From: an uncultured Coprococcus sp.
GTDB taxonomy: Bacteria > Bacillota > Clostridia > Lachnospirales > Lachnospiraceae
NCBI GenBank assembly: GCA_947626675.1
Contig: CANQTC010000005.1
Span: forward strand, 85,562 to 149,561
Length of the DNA: 64,000 bases
Direction: 5' to 3'
Shown here piece by piece: positions 56,338 through 64,000 of this stretch. A program made the position numbers and the translations under genes. Below the pieces are notes generated by a model, which worked only from the letters and a program-made list of their open reading frames with translations, ran no database searches and was not told the origin of the DNA. Each line of letters opens with the position of its first letter. Position 1 is the first letter of the stretch.

Positions 56338-57636
56338 TTATATTCGTGAATATTCTTCAGCAAGCTTATCTATCGTTACCCCTTTTCCTAATTCATTCAA
56401 AATATGTATTGCCGGATTAACACCCTTTTCTATTCTTTCATATAGGCAATCCAAATATTTTTCTTCACCCAAACCTCTATTTTTGAGTCCTTCTTCTGAT
56501 AATTTCACAATATCAGATAAAAGTTTCTTTATATTAACATCCTTTATACTAATTTTCTGTGTAATTGCCATTCGTCTTAACTCTGCATTATTCTGCGGCA
56601 ATCTACTGTTTTCATAAAATTCTGTCAGGCAATCATATATTGGTTTCCAGTTATATGCTGCTCCAAGATTAAATGCCAACGGCGCAAAAGCATCACATAA
56701 CGGCTGTGTACAATCACTTCTAACCTCTATTACATGATACTGATTTATAACAACATGTTCAAACGAACGATATGTTGCTAAATTATTCCCTTTAAGCAAA
56801 TAATCTGATACTTTTTCAGGAGTAATTAAAACAGGAGCACCACTAGAAGCATCAACAAAAATATACTGCTTTGAAATATGTTCAATAAGTTCATCTATTG
56901 AGGAAAAATCTTTTTCAACTACCCCAACATTTGGAAGCGCTTGATTATCCCAAATAATATCCCTTGCACAGATAAGATTTTCCGGATATACAACATAATT
57001 CTGCTTTATATCTGTATTTGGCAAAGAATTAGAAAACAGCAACGCTCTTACAAAATCCAAACGATTAAATAAATTATATACATTGATTACATCTTCTCCA
57101 TGAACATCTATATGGCTTTGCGCAGATGCCATCAATGTATAATAATATGATGGGTCTTTATATGACGAACATTCAAGCACGTATTTTCTAACCTGTGAAT
57201 AAAAAGGATCGTGCGTATACTGTTCATCATCCTCAAAAGGCAATCTGAAATGGTTTGTTGCCATACCTGTAAAAATAAATCCAAGTTTCTCAAATTCAGT
57301 TTTCATAAATGTACAATATTCTTTAAAACGTTCTTCTATATTTAAAATAGATGTATCTTTTCCTAATGAAAATTCCAATAGTTGATACGAGTAATCGCAA
57401 GATATCGCATCTATCCCATTTGTTATTCTTACTATATATCCATCTTCCCCCATTATTTCAACATGAAAATTCTTCATTTGAATAAGTTTCTTAAATATTT
57501 CGTCCGCTGCCTCCTTATTATTTGTCTTTCCTGACGGAGAAAACAATATCGTTTCAATCTCTGTTCCTACATATTTAGGCTCTTTAGAAAAAAATGGATT
57601 TATTAATTCATTATATATTTGTTCATTTACTGTCAT
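56338..57636 (-). CDS. Glutamate-cysteine-ligase-like (GCS2 family) amide ligase
   Basis: 432 residues, in the length range of GshA/EgtA-like ligases of the GCS2 type. The nucleotide/metal site YVGTEIETILFSP (residues 21-33), SAQSHIDVHGED near 172, RALLFSNSLPN near 196 and the substrate segment HVIEVRSDCTQP near 298 match this fold. Known members join the gamma-carboxyl of glutamate to cysteine with ATP. Placed between an NRPS and its exporter, it may instead tailor or supply a building block for the peptide; that is inference. AAAGGGG 9 nt before the ATG. It is not followed by a glutathione synthetase gene. Confidence 0.78.
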   Translation of the reverse strand: MTVNEQIYNELINPFFSKEPKYVGTEIETILFSPSGKTNNKEAADEIFKKLIQMKNFHVEIMGEDGYIVRITNGIDAISCDYSYQLLEFSLGKDTSILNIEERFKEYCTFMKTEFEKLGFIFTGMATNHFRLPFEDDEQYTHDPFYSQVRKYVLECSSYKDPSYYYTLMASAQSHIDVHGEDVINVYNLFNRLDFVRALLFSNSLPNTDIKQNYVVYPENLICARDIIWDNQALPNVGVVEKDFSSIDELIEHISKQYIFVDASSGAPVLITPEKVSDYLLKGNNLATYRSFEHVVINQYHVIEVRSDCTQPLCDAFAPLAFNLGAAYNWKPIYDCLTEFYENSRLPQNNAELRRMAITQKISIKDVNIKKLLSDIVKLSEEGLKNRGLGEEKYLDCLYERIEKGVNPAIHILNELGKGVTIDKLAEEYSRI

Positions 57637-57724
57637 TATTATTAACCCCTTTCAACATTTGTTCTTCTAAACTATTCACATTAACATCAATTTTCCAAAA
57701 ATAATTAATCTTTACTATCAACAT
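57623..57724 (-). CDS. Possible small ORF overlapping the ligase start
   Basis: 33 codons from ATG to a TGA inside the first codons of the ligase gene: MLIVKINYFWKIDVNVNS... with a charged C-terminus (EEQMLKG). The frame stays open upstream through the nearby poly-G tract to an IWGGAILTGLIQM segment, giving a hydrophobic stretch then a polar tail. No clear ribosome site. It could be the C-terminal remnant of a lost gene, a coupling peptide, or chance. Confidence 0.25.
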   Translation of the reverse strand: MLIVKINYFWKIDVNVNSLEEQMLKGVNNNDSK

Positions 57725-57797
57725 TTGTATTAAACCGGTTAGTATCGCCCCCCCCCATATTAATAATCAATTTTTTCTCCTGTCTAACCCCCCCCAT
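57705..57797 (-). CDS. Possible small ORF spanning two poly-G tracts
   Basis: 30 codons, ATG at 57797 to TAA at 57705; the two tracts fall in repeated NMGG-type segments (MGGVRQEKK and INMGGGDTNRF). AGGAG in the middle also precedes an in-frame TTG by 6 nt, giving a shorter 20-residue form. Changes in tract length would switch the frame into the overlapping ORF. Evidence is weak. Confidence 0.25.
   Translation of the reverse strand: MGGVRQEKKLIINMGGGDTNRFNTNVDSKD
57748..57795. repeat. Two poly-C/poly-G tracts between NRPS and ligase genes
   Basis: C9 at 57748-57756 and C8 at 57788-57795 on the plus strand, each followed by ATATT. Such runs slip easily and are rare in this AT-rich DNA. Confidence 0.85.
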
Positions 57798-57895
57798 ATT
57801 CTCTATTAGCAACACATCTGCCAAAACTGAAATTTATCCAAATTACTTTTTTCAGTGCAGATATTGAATTTCATATGAGAATAATGAGATTCTCT

Positions 57896-57918
57896 CCCCC
57901 CCAGCACAGCCAGGGGGG
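57896..57918 (-). terminator. Hairpin after the NRPS stop
   Basis: CCCCCCC (57896-57902) faces GGGGGG (57913-57918) across a 10-base loop, 8 bases past the NRPS stop. No T-run follows on the minus strand, so it may only attenuate transcription. Confidence 0.55.
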
Positions 57919-57926
57919 ATTTCTAG

Positions 57927-60900
57927 TTAATCCCAAAAACCTCTATCACCAAGATTTTGAACAAACCTTTTCAGATAATTAAAATCAATATCCTTCACTT
58001 TAAATCCAACATGTTCCAAATATGATTTGGTCATATCATTATGATACACAGCCGGATAACCGCGTTCTCCTCCAAGTAGCGCTGAAAATTCATATACTTC
58101 ATCAGAATCCGCAGATATAACATCTTTAATTTCTTCGTCTGATACAACATTAATTTTATATCCACATGCATTGCATGCATCAACGAAATCTTTCATTAAT
58201 ATCTGCTTATCATTAAAGAGATGAAACAAATTAATCTGTTCAGAACGGTTCTCAGCCAATCTGACTATTCCTTCTGCTATATTATCAACAGCTGCCATTT
58301 GCAGTTCTTTATCCAGTCCCTGTTTAGGTATCATTTGTGTTTTTACTATTACTTTTAAAAATCTTAAAAATACATTGCTATCATTATTTACTAATGATTT
58401 TGCATTATCATACCGACTATTGATAGCACCTATTCTGATAATAATTCCTTCATGCTCACTCAAATATTTCAGCACAACTTTTTCTGCTAAAAATTTCGAG
58501 ATAACATAAACATTATCACCAAAAGCTTGTCCAATATAATAATTGTTTTCCGAAAAATCCCTTGTCGTCAACTCACTGTCAAAGTGATGACACACACTGA
58601 TTGTCGACAAATGAACAAGATACGCACCTTTTTTCTCAGCAAGTTCGCACACCTTTTTTGTTCCAACAACATTCGTATTATAAAAATCTTTCGCAAATCC
58701 AAAGTGTTTTGTATCCGCTGCAATATGAAAAATTGTATCAATATTTACAGAAGAAAATTTTTCAGCAAAATCCGCATTTGTTATATCAGCATTAATTACC
58801 TTTATTTTATCGATAAGATATTTATCATATTTATCATCAAAATAAAAATGAAGTACTTCTGCAAATCTATCTAATGCTACCTTATCATTTGCTCCTCGTA
58901 TACAACAGTAAATGATTCCCACTGATTGATTTTCAACCAAATGCTCAATCATCTGAACTGCAAGGAATCCATTCGCCCCCGTTATCAAAACATTCCCCAA
59001 AGAATGCTTCTTAATTACAATCTTATCATTCCATACATTATTTTTCAGTATCTTATTATATTCTGCACAGTCCTCCGGAACAATGTTTAACAATGCTGCT
59101 TCTTTATCGATTGCTTCGACAAGGGAGGCTATATTATTATAATTATATATTTTTTGGAATGGTATTACAATTTCCTTTTTATTGAGAGCGGAAAGTATTT
59201 TTATAATTTTTATACTATTCAAGCCATATTCAAAATAACTATCCTTTATCCCTACTTTCTCAACATTAAGCACTTCTGCAAAAACATCACAGATGATTTT
59301 CTCTGTCTCATTTCTTGGTGCAACATATTCATTTGATGTTCTTACATTTATCTTCGGAAGCCTGTTTTTATCCAGTTTTCCGTTTTTCGTTACCGGTATG
59401 CTTTCTATCTGCATTATATATGACGGAACCATATATTCAGGAAGCTTCCCTGCCAGTTTTTCCCGTATCTTTGAACTTTCCACCTCAGCATTTCCTGTAT
59501 AGTATGCATAAATTGCCTTTTCACCGCTGCTGTCCTCTCCTGCTGTTACCGCACAGTCTTTTATGCCTTCTATTTCACGAAGCCTGCTTTCAATTTCTCC
59601 CAGTTCTATACGGAAGCCTCTTATTTTGACCTGCTCATCAATTCTTCCCATGTACTCAATGTTTCCGTCCGGAAGCCATCTCGCAAGGTCTCCGGAATGG
59701 TACATCCTGCCTTTCCCAAACGGGTTCTTTACAAACTTTTCTGCCGTAAGTTCCGGTCTGTTTAAATAACCTCTTGCAAGTCCGTCTCCTGCTATGCACA
59801 GTTCCCCCGGTACCCCGATTCCACAAAGACTGTTTCCATTTAGGATATATACCTTCTTGTTATTTATCGGCTTTCCTATCGGTACACGTTCCGGTACTGT
59901 ATCTTTACTGTCATGCTTCCAGTAAGTCGCACATACGGTTACTTCCGTAGGTCCATAATCATTTGAATATACCGGAATATGGCTGTTTCTCTCCACAAGC
60001 TCTTTATTCGTCTCGGAGCCTGCTGTTATTATGGTTCTTAATCCTTTCAGTTCAAGCTGCGCCAGATATGCCGGCGGTAATATCGCCACACTAATCCGGT
60101 TTTCAGCAATATACTCTTCAAATGCTTTTATATCCTTCTGTATATCCGGTTTTATTAAATGCATGGATGCACCACAGAGAAGTCCCATTGTCATTTCTGA
60201 TACTGCCGCATCAAATGCAATATTGGCAAACTGTATTACATTATCATCTGCATTAAGCCCCTGCTTCCGAATAAAGTATTCTCTCAGATTTGCCACTCCA
60301 TAGTGTTCTATCATTACCCCCTTCGGCTTTCCGGTTGTTCCGGATGTGTAGATACAGTAAATCAAATCCTCCGGTTTGTTGACAGGAATTGGATTTCCGG
60401 TTTCACCTTCCCATATCATGCTGTCACTTAAATCTATCACCGGTATATCTTCCGCTGTCTTTATGCGCTCTTCCGTATATGTCAGTATGTATTTCGGTTT
60501 ACAGTCTTCAAGCATATAGTTTATTCTTTCCTCAGGATATGTCGGCTCTATCGGCACATATGCTCCTCCTGCCTTGATGACTGCATAAATTCCCGCTATC
60601 ATCTCTATGCTTCTGTCTGCCATTACTGCCACAAAATCATCCGGCTTTACATCAAGCTCACGCAGTTTATGCGCAAGGCTGTTTGCCTTTCTATTCAGCT
60701 CTTCATATGTCAGGCTTTCTTCCTCATATACAACCGCCACATTCTTAGGTGTCTTCCTTACCTGTTCCTCAAACAGTTCTACTACTGTCTTATCCTTTGG
60801 ATAATCCGTATCCGTATCGTTGAAGTCCTGAAGTATCTTTTCTCTCTCTGAAACTGTAATCATCGGTATATCTCCAATCTTACGGTTTCCGTCTTCTAAT

Positions 60901-63900
60901 ACTTCCCTCATCACTTCAACAAAGTGTTCCAGTATCCTTTCTGCCGTATCCGCCTTATACAGGTCCGTACAGTATTCCAGCATGATTCCGTATCTGCCTT
61001 CATGCTCCGCTATGTTAAACGTCAGGTCAAACTTCGCTATCGTACTGCTTATTCCTGCACCCTCGCTTTCACTTCCTCCAAGCTTTAGCTCCACACTGTC
61101 ATTGTTCTGCATGACAAGCATTACGTCAAACAGCGGATTGCGTGACAGGTCTCTCTGTACGTCTACTGCCTCAACAAGCTCTTCAAACGGATACTCCTGG
61201 TTTTCATATGCCTTAAGGCACGTCTCCTTTACTTCCTTTAAGAACTCACCAAAGGTCTTCTCTTTCTCCGGTTTTCCCCTCATTGCAAGTGTATTGACAA
61301 ACATTCCGAGCATTCCCTCTGTATCCCGGTGTGTTCTTCCGCTTATCGGACTTCCGATTACGATATCCTCCTGCCTGCTGTACTTTCCAAGCGTTATCAT
61401 TGCAGCTGCAAGGAAAATCATGTATTCTGTTGCCCCGCTGCTTCTTACAAGCTCTTTTATCTTTTTAGAAAGCTCTTCTCCAAGCATGGTTCCCGTCATT
61501 GTTCCGGCATAGCTCTGCTCCTGTGGTCTCGGATAGTCTGCAGGCATGTCAAGTACAGGTATCTCATCATCAAACTGTGATTTCCAGTATTCCGCCTGTC
61601 CGCTGATATCCCTTGTCCTCATCCACTCACTGTAGTCCTTATACTGTCTTGTAAGTTCCGGAAGCGTTTCTCCGTTATAAAGTGCCATCAGTTCCTTCGT
61701 AAAGGTTCCCATGCTCATTCCGTCTCCCACTATGTGGTGCATGTCAAGCATCAGCAGGTTATAGGTATCTCTCTTTACAAGCTCTGCCCTTACAAGCGGC
61801 GGATTCTGAAGGTCAAACGGTTTTATGTATCCTGCCATCAGTTCTTCATCCGTTTCGGTGCTTCCTTCAACATATGTGAATTCCGCCTCGACATGTTCAA
61901 GAATCTTCTGTACCGGCTCTCCGTCTTCCATCAGGAGCTGTGTCCTTAATATCTCGTGGCGGTTTATCATCTCCTGCAGTGCGTTTCTGAATGCCTCAGG
62001 GTCAACATCCCCTTTAAGTTTCAGGTTCTGCGGCATGTTGTATACCAACGACTCCGGCTGCATCTGACAGATAAGGTATGTTCTCTTCTGTGCTGATGAC
62101 ATCGGATAGTATTCTTTCTCTTCCGCTTTCGGAATCGGTTCATATGCCTCGTCACTTCCTCCGGCAAGTTTCGCAAGCTCTTCTGCCGTCGGATGGCTGA
62201 ATACATCCTTTAATGCTATCCTCGTTCCTGTCTCCGCCTCTATCCGGTTGACAAGTCTTGTTGCCTTAAGAGAATGGCCTCCCAGTTCAAAGAAACTGTC
62301 TTTTATTCCTACTCTTTCAACATTTAATATCTCGCTGAATATCTGACAGAGTTTCTCCTCTGTTTCATTCCTCGGTGCAATATATTCACCTGCAGCTTTT
62401 GCCTCAATCTCCGGAAGCGCTTTCTTATCAAGTTTTCCGTTTCTTGTTACCGGTATTTCATCTATCTGCATCATGTACGAAGGTATCATATATTCAGGAA
62501 GGTTTTCGCTTAACCTGCTTCGGATATCCGATACGGATATTTCCTCATCTCCCGTATAGTATGCATAGATTGCCTTGTCTCCGGCTGAATCTGCTTTTGC
62601 GATAACGGCACAGTCCTTAACGCTAGCTATTTCTCTTATCCGGCTCTCGATTTCTCCAAGCTCTATACGGAAGCCCCTGATTTTTACCTGTTCATCGATT
62701 CTTCCCATATATTCGATGTTTCCGTCAGGCATCCATCTTGCAAGGTCTCCCGAACGGTACATTCTGCCTTCTCCAAACGGATTCTCCACAAACTTTTCTG
62801 CTGTAAGCTCCGGTCTGTTTAAATAGCCTCTCGCAAGTCCTGCTCCCGTTACACAAAGTTCTCCCGGTATTCCGATTCCACAGAGCTTATCACCGTTCAT
62901 AATATATGTTTTTAATGTCGGTATTGCCTTTCCTATATCACTTACACCATTTTTAATCTCTTCATCGCCAATTTCCCTATAAGTCACATGAACTGTAGTT
63001 TCTGTTATTCCATACATGTTCACTATTTTTGTATCCGGATGCTTTTCATGCCATTTCTTCAAATTTGCAGGATTCAAAGCTTCTCCTCCAAAAATCAGAT
63101 AGCGCAGATACAGTTTTTCATCTTTTTCTATTTTCGTCAGATTATAAAATGCCGTAGGCACCTGATTAAGAACGGTAACTTTCTGCTTGTTCAGCAGCTT
63201 TACAAATTTTTCTGTATCCTTTGTCTCTTCCTCGCATACAACAACAAGCTTTCCACCATATAATAATGCCCCATACATCTCCCATACGGAAAAATCAAAT
63301 CCATAGGAATGAAACATGGTCCATACATCATTTTCGTTGAAATCATACTCGAATGCATCATTAAACAAAAGTCTGACAACATTTTTATGCATAATTTCTA
63401 CGCCTTTTGGCATACCGGTTGTTCCGGATGTATAGATTACATACAGTCCGCTTTCACTTCCTATATCTGCTGCAGGCAAAACTGCATTTTCTTCATATAA
63501 CTCTACTGACTTTATATTCAACTCCTTACCTTCAAACACTGCCTCCAACTTCGTGTTGCCGCATAAGAGAATTTTAGCTTTACAATCTTTCAAAATGTAT
63601 TCTATTCTGTCATCAGGATACATTATATTGATAGGTACATATATTCCGCCAGCTTTTATGATTCCAAGTATTCCAACGACCATTTCAATACTTCGTTCAA
63701 TATATAATGCAACATAATCCCCACTTTTTACACCGTTTTTAAGAAGTACATATGCAAGAGCATCTGACTTTTCATTAAGTTCTTTGTAGGTCAGACTTTC
63801 TTCCTCATATACAACAGCCACATTATCCGGTGTCTTCCTTACCTGTTCCTCAAACAGTTCCACTACTGTCTTATCTTTTGGATAATCTGTTTCAGTGTCA

Positions 63901-64000
63901 TTGAATACATTAAGAATCTGTCTCCGCTCTTCTTCCGTAAGCATTTCCATCTCGCCTATCCTGCGGTTTTCATTTGTGACTGCCTCCTTTATTATCTCGG
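57927..64000 (-). CDS. Nonribosomal peptide synthetase, (C)-A(Thr)-PCP-C-A-PCP-reductase, partial at 5' end
   Basis: At least 2023 residues; the frame is still open at the right edge. A Met at 63950 is internal: residues before it (ENRRIGEM) match the linker after the inner condensation domain (GNRKIGDIPM), so a condensation domain lies beyond the window. Numbering from that Met: A1 about 25-500 (YTSGTTGMPKG, FDFSVWEM, YGITETT), PCP1 with GGHSL near 555, C domain about 610-1020 with active-site HHIVGDG near 735, A2 about 1050-1530 (FDAAVSEM, YGPTEVT), PCP2 with YGLNSIK near 1573, and a thioester reductase (SDR type, VLITGANGFLAVQM near 1650 on). A1 specificity residues read DFWNIGMVH, the known threonine code. 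A2 reads DASIIADVC, not one I can assign. The reductase should release an aldehyde or alcohol. Confidence 0.95.
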   Translation of the reverse strand, partial: EIIKEAVTNENRRIGEMEMLTEEERRQILNVFNDTETDYPKDKTVVELFEEQVRKTPDNVAVVYEEESLTYKELNEKSDALAYVLLKNGVKSGDYVALYIERSIEMVVGILGIIKAGGIYVPINIMYPDDRIEYILKDCKAKILLCGNTKLEAVFEGKELNIKSVELYEENAVLPAADIGSESGLYVIYTSGTTGMPKGVEIMHKNVVRLLFNDAFEYDFNENDVWTMFHSYGFDFSVWEMYGALLYGGKLVVVCEEETKDTEKFVKLLNKQKVTVLNQVPTAFYNLTKIEKDEKLYLRYLIFGGEALNPANLKKWHEKHPDTKIVNMYGITETTVHVTYREIGDEEIKNGVSDIGKAIPTLKTYIMNGDKLCGIGIPGELCVTGAGLARGYLNRPELTAEKFVENPFGEGRMYRSGDLARWMPDGNIEYMGRIDEQVKIRGFRIELGEIESRIREIASVKDCAVIAKADSAGDKAIYAYYTGDEEISVSDIRSRLSENLPEYMIPSYMMQIDEIPVTRNGKLDKKALPEIEAKAAGEYIAPRNETEEKLCQIFSEILNVERVGIKDSFFELGGHSLKATRLVNRIEAETGTRIALKDVFSHPTAEELAKLAGGSDEAYEPIPKAEEKEYYPMSSAQKRTYLICQMQPESLVYNMPQNLKLKGDVDPEAFRNALQEMINRHEILRTQLLMEDGEPVQKILEHVEAEFTYVEGSTETDEELMAGYIKPFDLQNPPLVRAELVKRDTYNLLMLDMHHIVGDGMSMGTFTKELMALYNGETLPELTRQYKDYSEWMRTRDISGQAEYWKSQFDDEIPVLDMPADYPRPQEQSYAGTMTGTMLGEELSKKIKELVRSSGATEYMIFLAAAMITLGKYSRQEDIVIGSPISGRTHRDTEGMLGMFVNTLAMRGKPEKEKTFGEFLKEVKETCLKAYENQEYPFEELVEAVDVQRDLSRNPLFDVMLVMQNNDSVELKLGGSESEGAGISSTIAKFDLTFNIAEHEGRYGIMLEYCTDLYKADTAERILEHFVEVMREVLEDGNRKIGDIPMITVSEREKILQDFNDTDTDYPKDKTVVELFEEQVRKTPKNVAVVYEEESLTYEELNRKANSLAHKLRELDVKPDDFVAVMADRSIEMIAGIYAVIKAGGAYVPIEPTYPEERINYMLEDCKPKYILTYTEERIKTAEDIPVIDLSDSMIWEGETGNPIPVNKPEDLIYCIYTSGTTGKPKGVMIEHYGVANLREYFIRKQGLNADDNVIQFANIAFDAAVSEMTMGLLCGASMHLIKPDIQKDIKAFEEYIAENRISVAILPPAYLAQLELKGLRTIITAGSETNKELVERNSHIPVYSNDYGPTEVTVCATYWKHDSKDTVPERVPIGKPINNKKVYILNGNSLCGIGVPGELCIAGDGLARGYLNRPELTAEKFVKNPFGKGRMYHSGDLARWLPDGNIEYMGRIDEQVKIRGFRIELGEIESRLREIEGIKDCAVTAGEDSSGEKAIYAYYTGNAEVESSKIREKLAGKLPEYMVPSYIMQIESIPVTKNGKLDKNRLPKINVRTSNEYVAPRNETEKIICDVFAEVLNVEKVGIKDSYFEYGLNSIKIIKILSALNKKEIVIPFQKIYNYNNIASLVEAIDKEAALLNIVPEDCAEYNKILKNNVWNDKIVIKKHSLGNVLITGANGFLAVQMIEHLVENQSVGIIYCCIRGANDKVALDRFAEVLHFYFDDKYDKYLIDKIKVINADITNADFAEKFSSVNIDTIFHIAADTKHFGFAKDFYNTNVVGTKKVCELAEKKGAYLVHLSTISVCHHFDSELTTRDFSENNYYIGQAFGDNVYVISKFLAEKVVLKYLSEHEGIIIRIGAINSRYDNAKSLVNNDSNVFLRFLKVIVKTQMIPKQGLDKELQMAAVDNIAEGIVRLAENRSEQINLFHLFNDKQILMKDFVDACNACGYKINVVSDEEIKDVISADSDEVYEFSALLGGERGYPAVYHNDMTKSYLEHVGFKVKDIDFNYLKRFVQNLGDRGFWD

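Noticed and set aside
63948..63950. ATG at 63950 as the true start of the NRPS
   Set aside because: The frame continues upstream with residues matching the end of a condensation domain and linker, so the gene extends beyond the window.

Overview
The window reads as the chromosome of a low-GC, Gram-positive anaerobe of the Clostridia, most likely a gut Lachnospiraceae of the Coprococcus/Eubacterium kind. The grounds are AT-rich codons, AGGAGG-type ribosome sites, the order cdd-era-recO-glyS, the order cysE-cysS-mrnC-rlmB-sigH, CIRCE (HrcA) operators, a T-box leader, DUF6062, and a class 1B PyrD/PyrK pair. Species cannot be fixed from the sequence alone. Almost every gene lies on the minus strand.

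Layout. 1-2745: the 5' part of a fatty-acyl-AMP ligase that runs off the left edge, and an EctB-type aminotransferase with its own terminator. 2810-9382: housekeeping block glyS, recO, era, an M16C metalloprotease and cdd. 9478-12775: groEL and groES with a CIRCE operator, a long inverted repeat, and an OGG1-type DNA glycosylase. 12920-13639: a DUF6062 gene.

13692-34571 is the accessory heart of the window. It holds eight full-length paralogues of a secreted DUF6273 protein with C-terminal wall-binding-like repeats, one wrecked copy, two AAA-ATPase/PD-(D/E)XK proteins and a TPM-like membrane protein. Many of these units share the same promoter (TTGATA-17-TAtaTT) and recurring 3' hairpins. Within the eight proteins one stretch of about 50 codons, from Met-Gly-Ala through LRSP to VPAL, is hypervariable. 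Between the two closest copies 28 of 32 base differences, counted by hand, fall in codon positions 1 and 2, mostly in NNT or NNC codons. This is the pattern expected of adenine-directed mutagenesis by a diversity-generating retroelement (DGR). No reverse transcriptase or template repeat is visible here, so the machinery, if it exists, would act from elsewhere in the genome.

34634-45866: an XRE regulator, a YiiX-like papain-fold protein, glnS, tRNA-Thr(GGT), a SigH-like sigma factor, rlmB, mrnC, cysS, cysE behind a Cys-type T-box leader, a DUF5721-like gene, htpG (Hsp90) under a second CIRCE, and map. 46131-50959: a pyrC-pyrF-pyrK-pyrD-pyrE operon for UMP synthesis. 51004-53325: a chorismate mutase-ACT protein with a shortened dehydratase domain, a small membrane protein with NNGQY repeats, and mazG.

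53427-64000: a nonribosomal peptide cluster, all on the minus strand. A large NRPS enters from the right edge with the order (C)-A-PCP-C-A-PCP-reductase. The first adenylation domain has a textbook threonine code. It is followed by a glutamate-cysteine-ligase-like enzyme, an ABC transporter pair and an Sfp-type phosphopantetheinyl transferase. The terminal reductase predicts release of a peptide aldehyde or alcohol. Between the NRPS and the ligase gene lie two poly-G tracts inside small overlapping reading frames.
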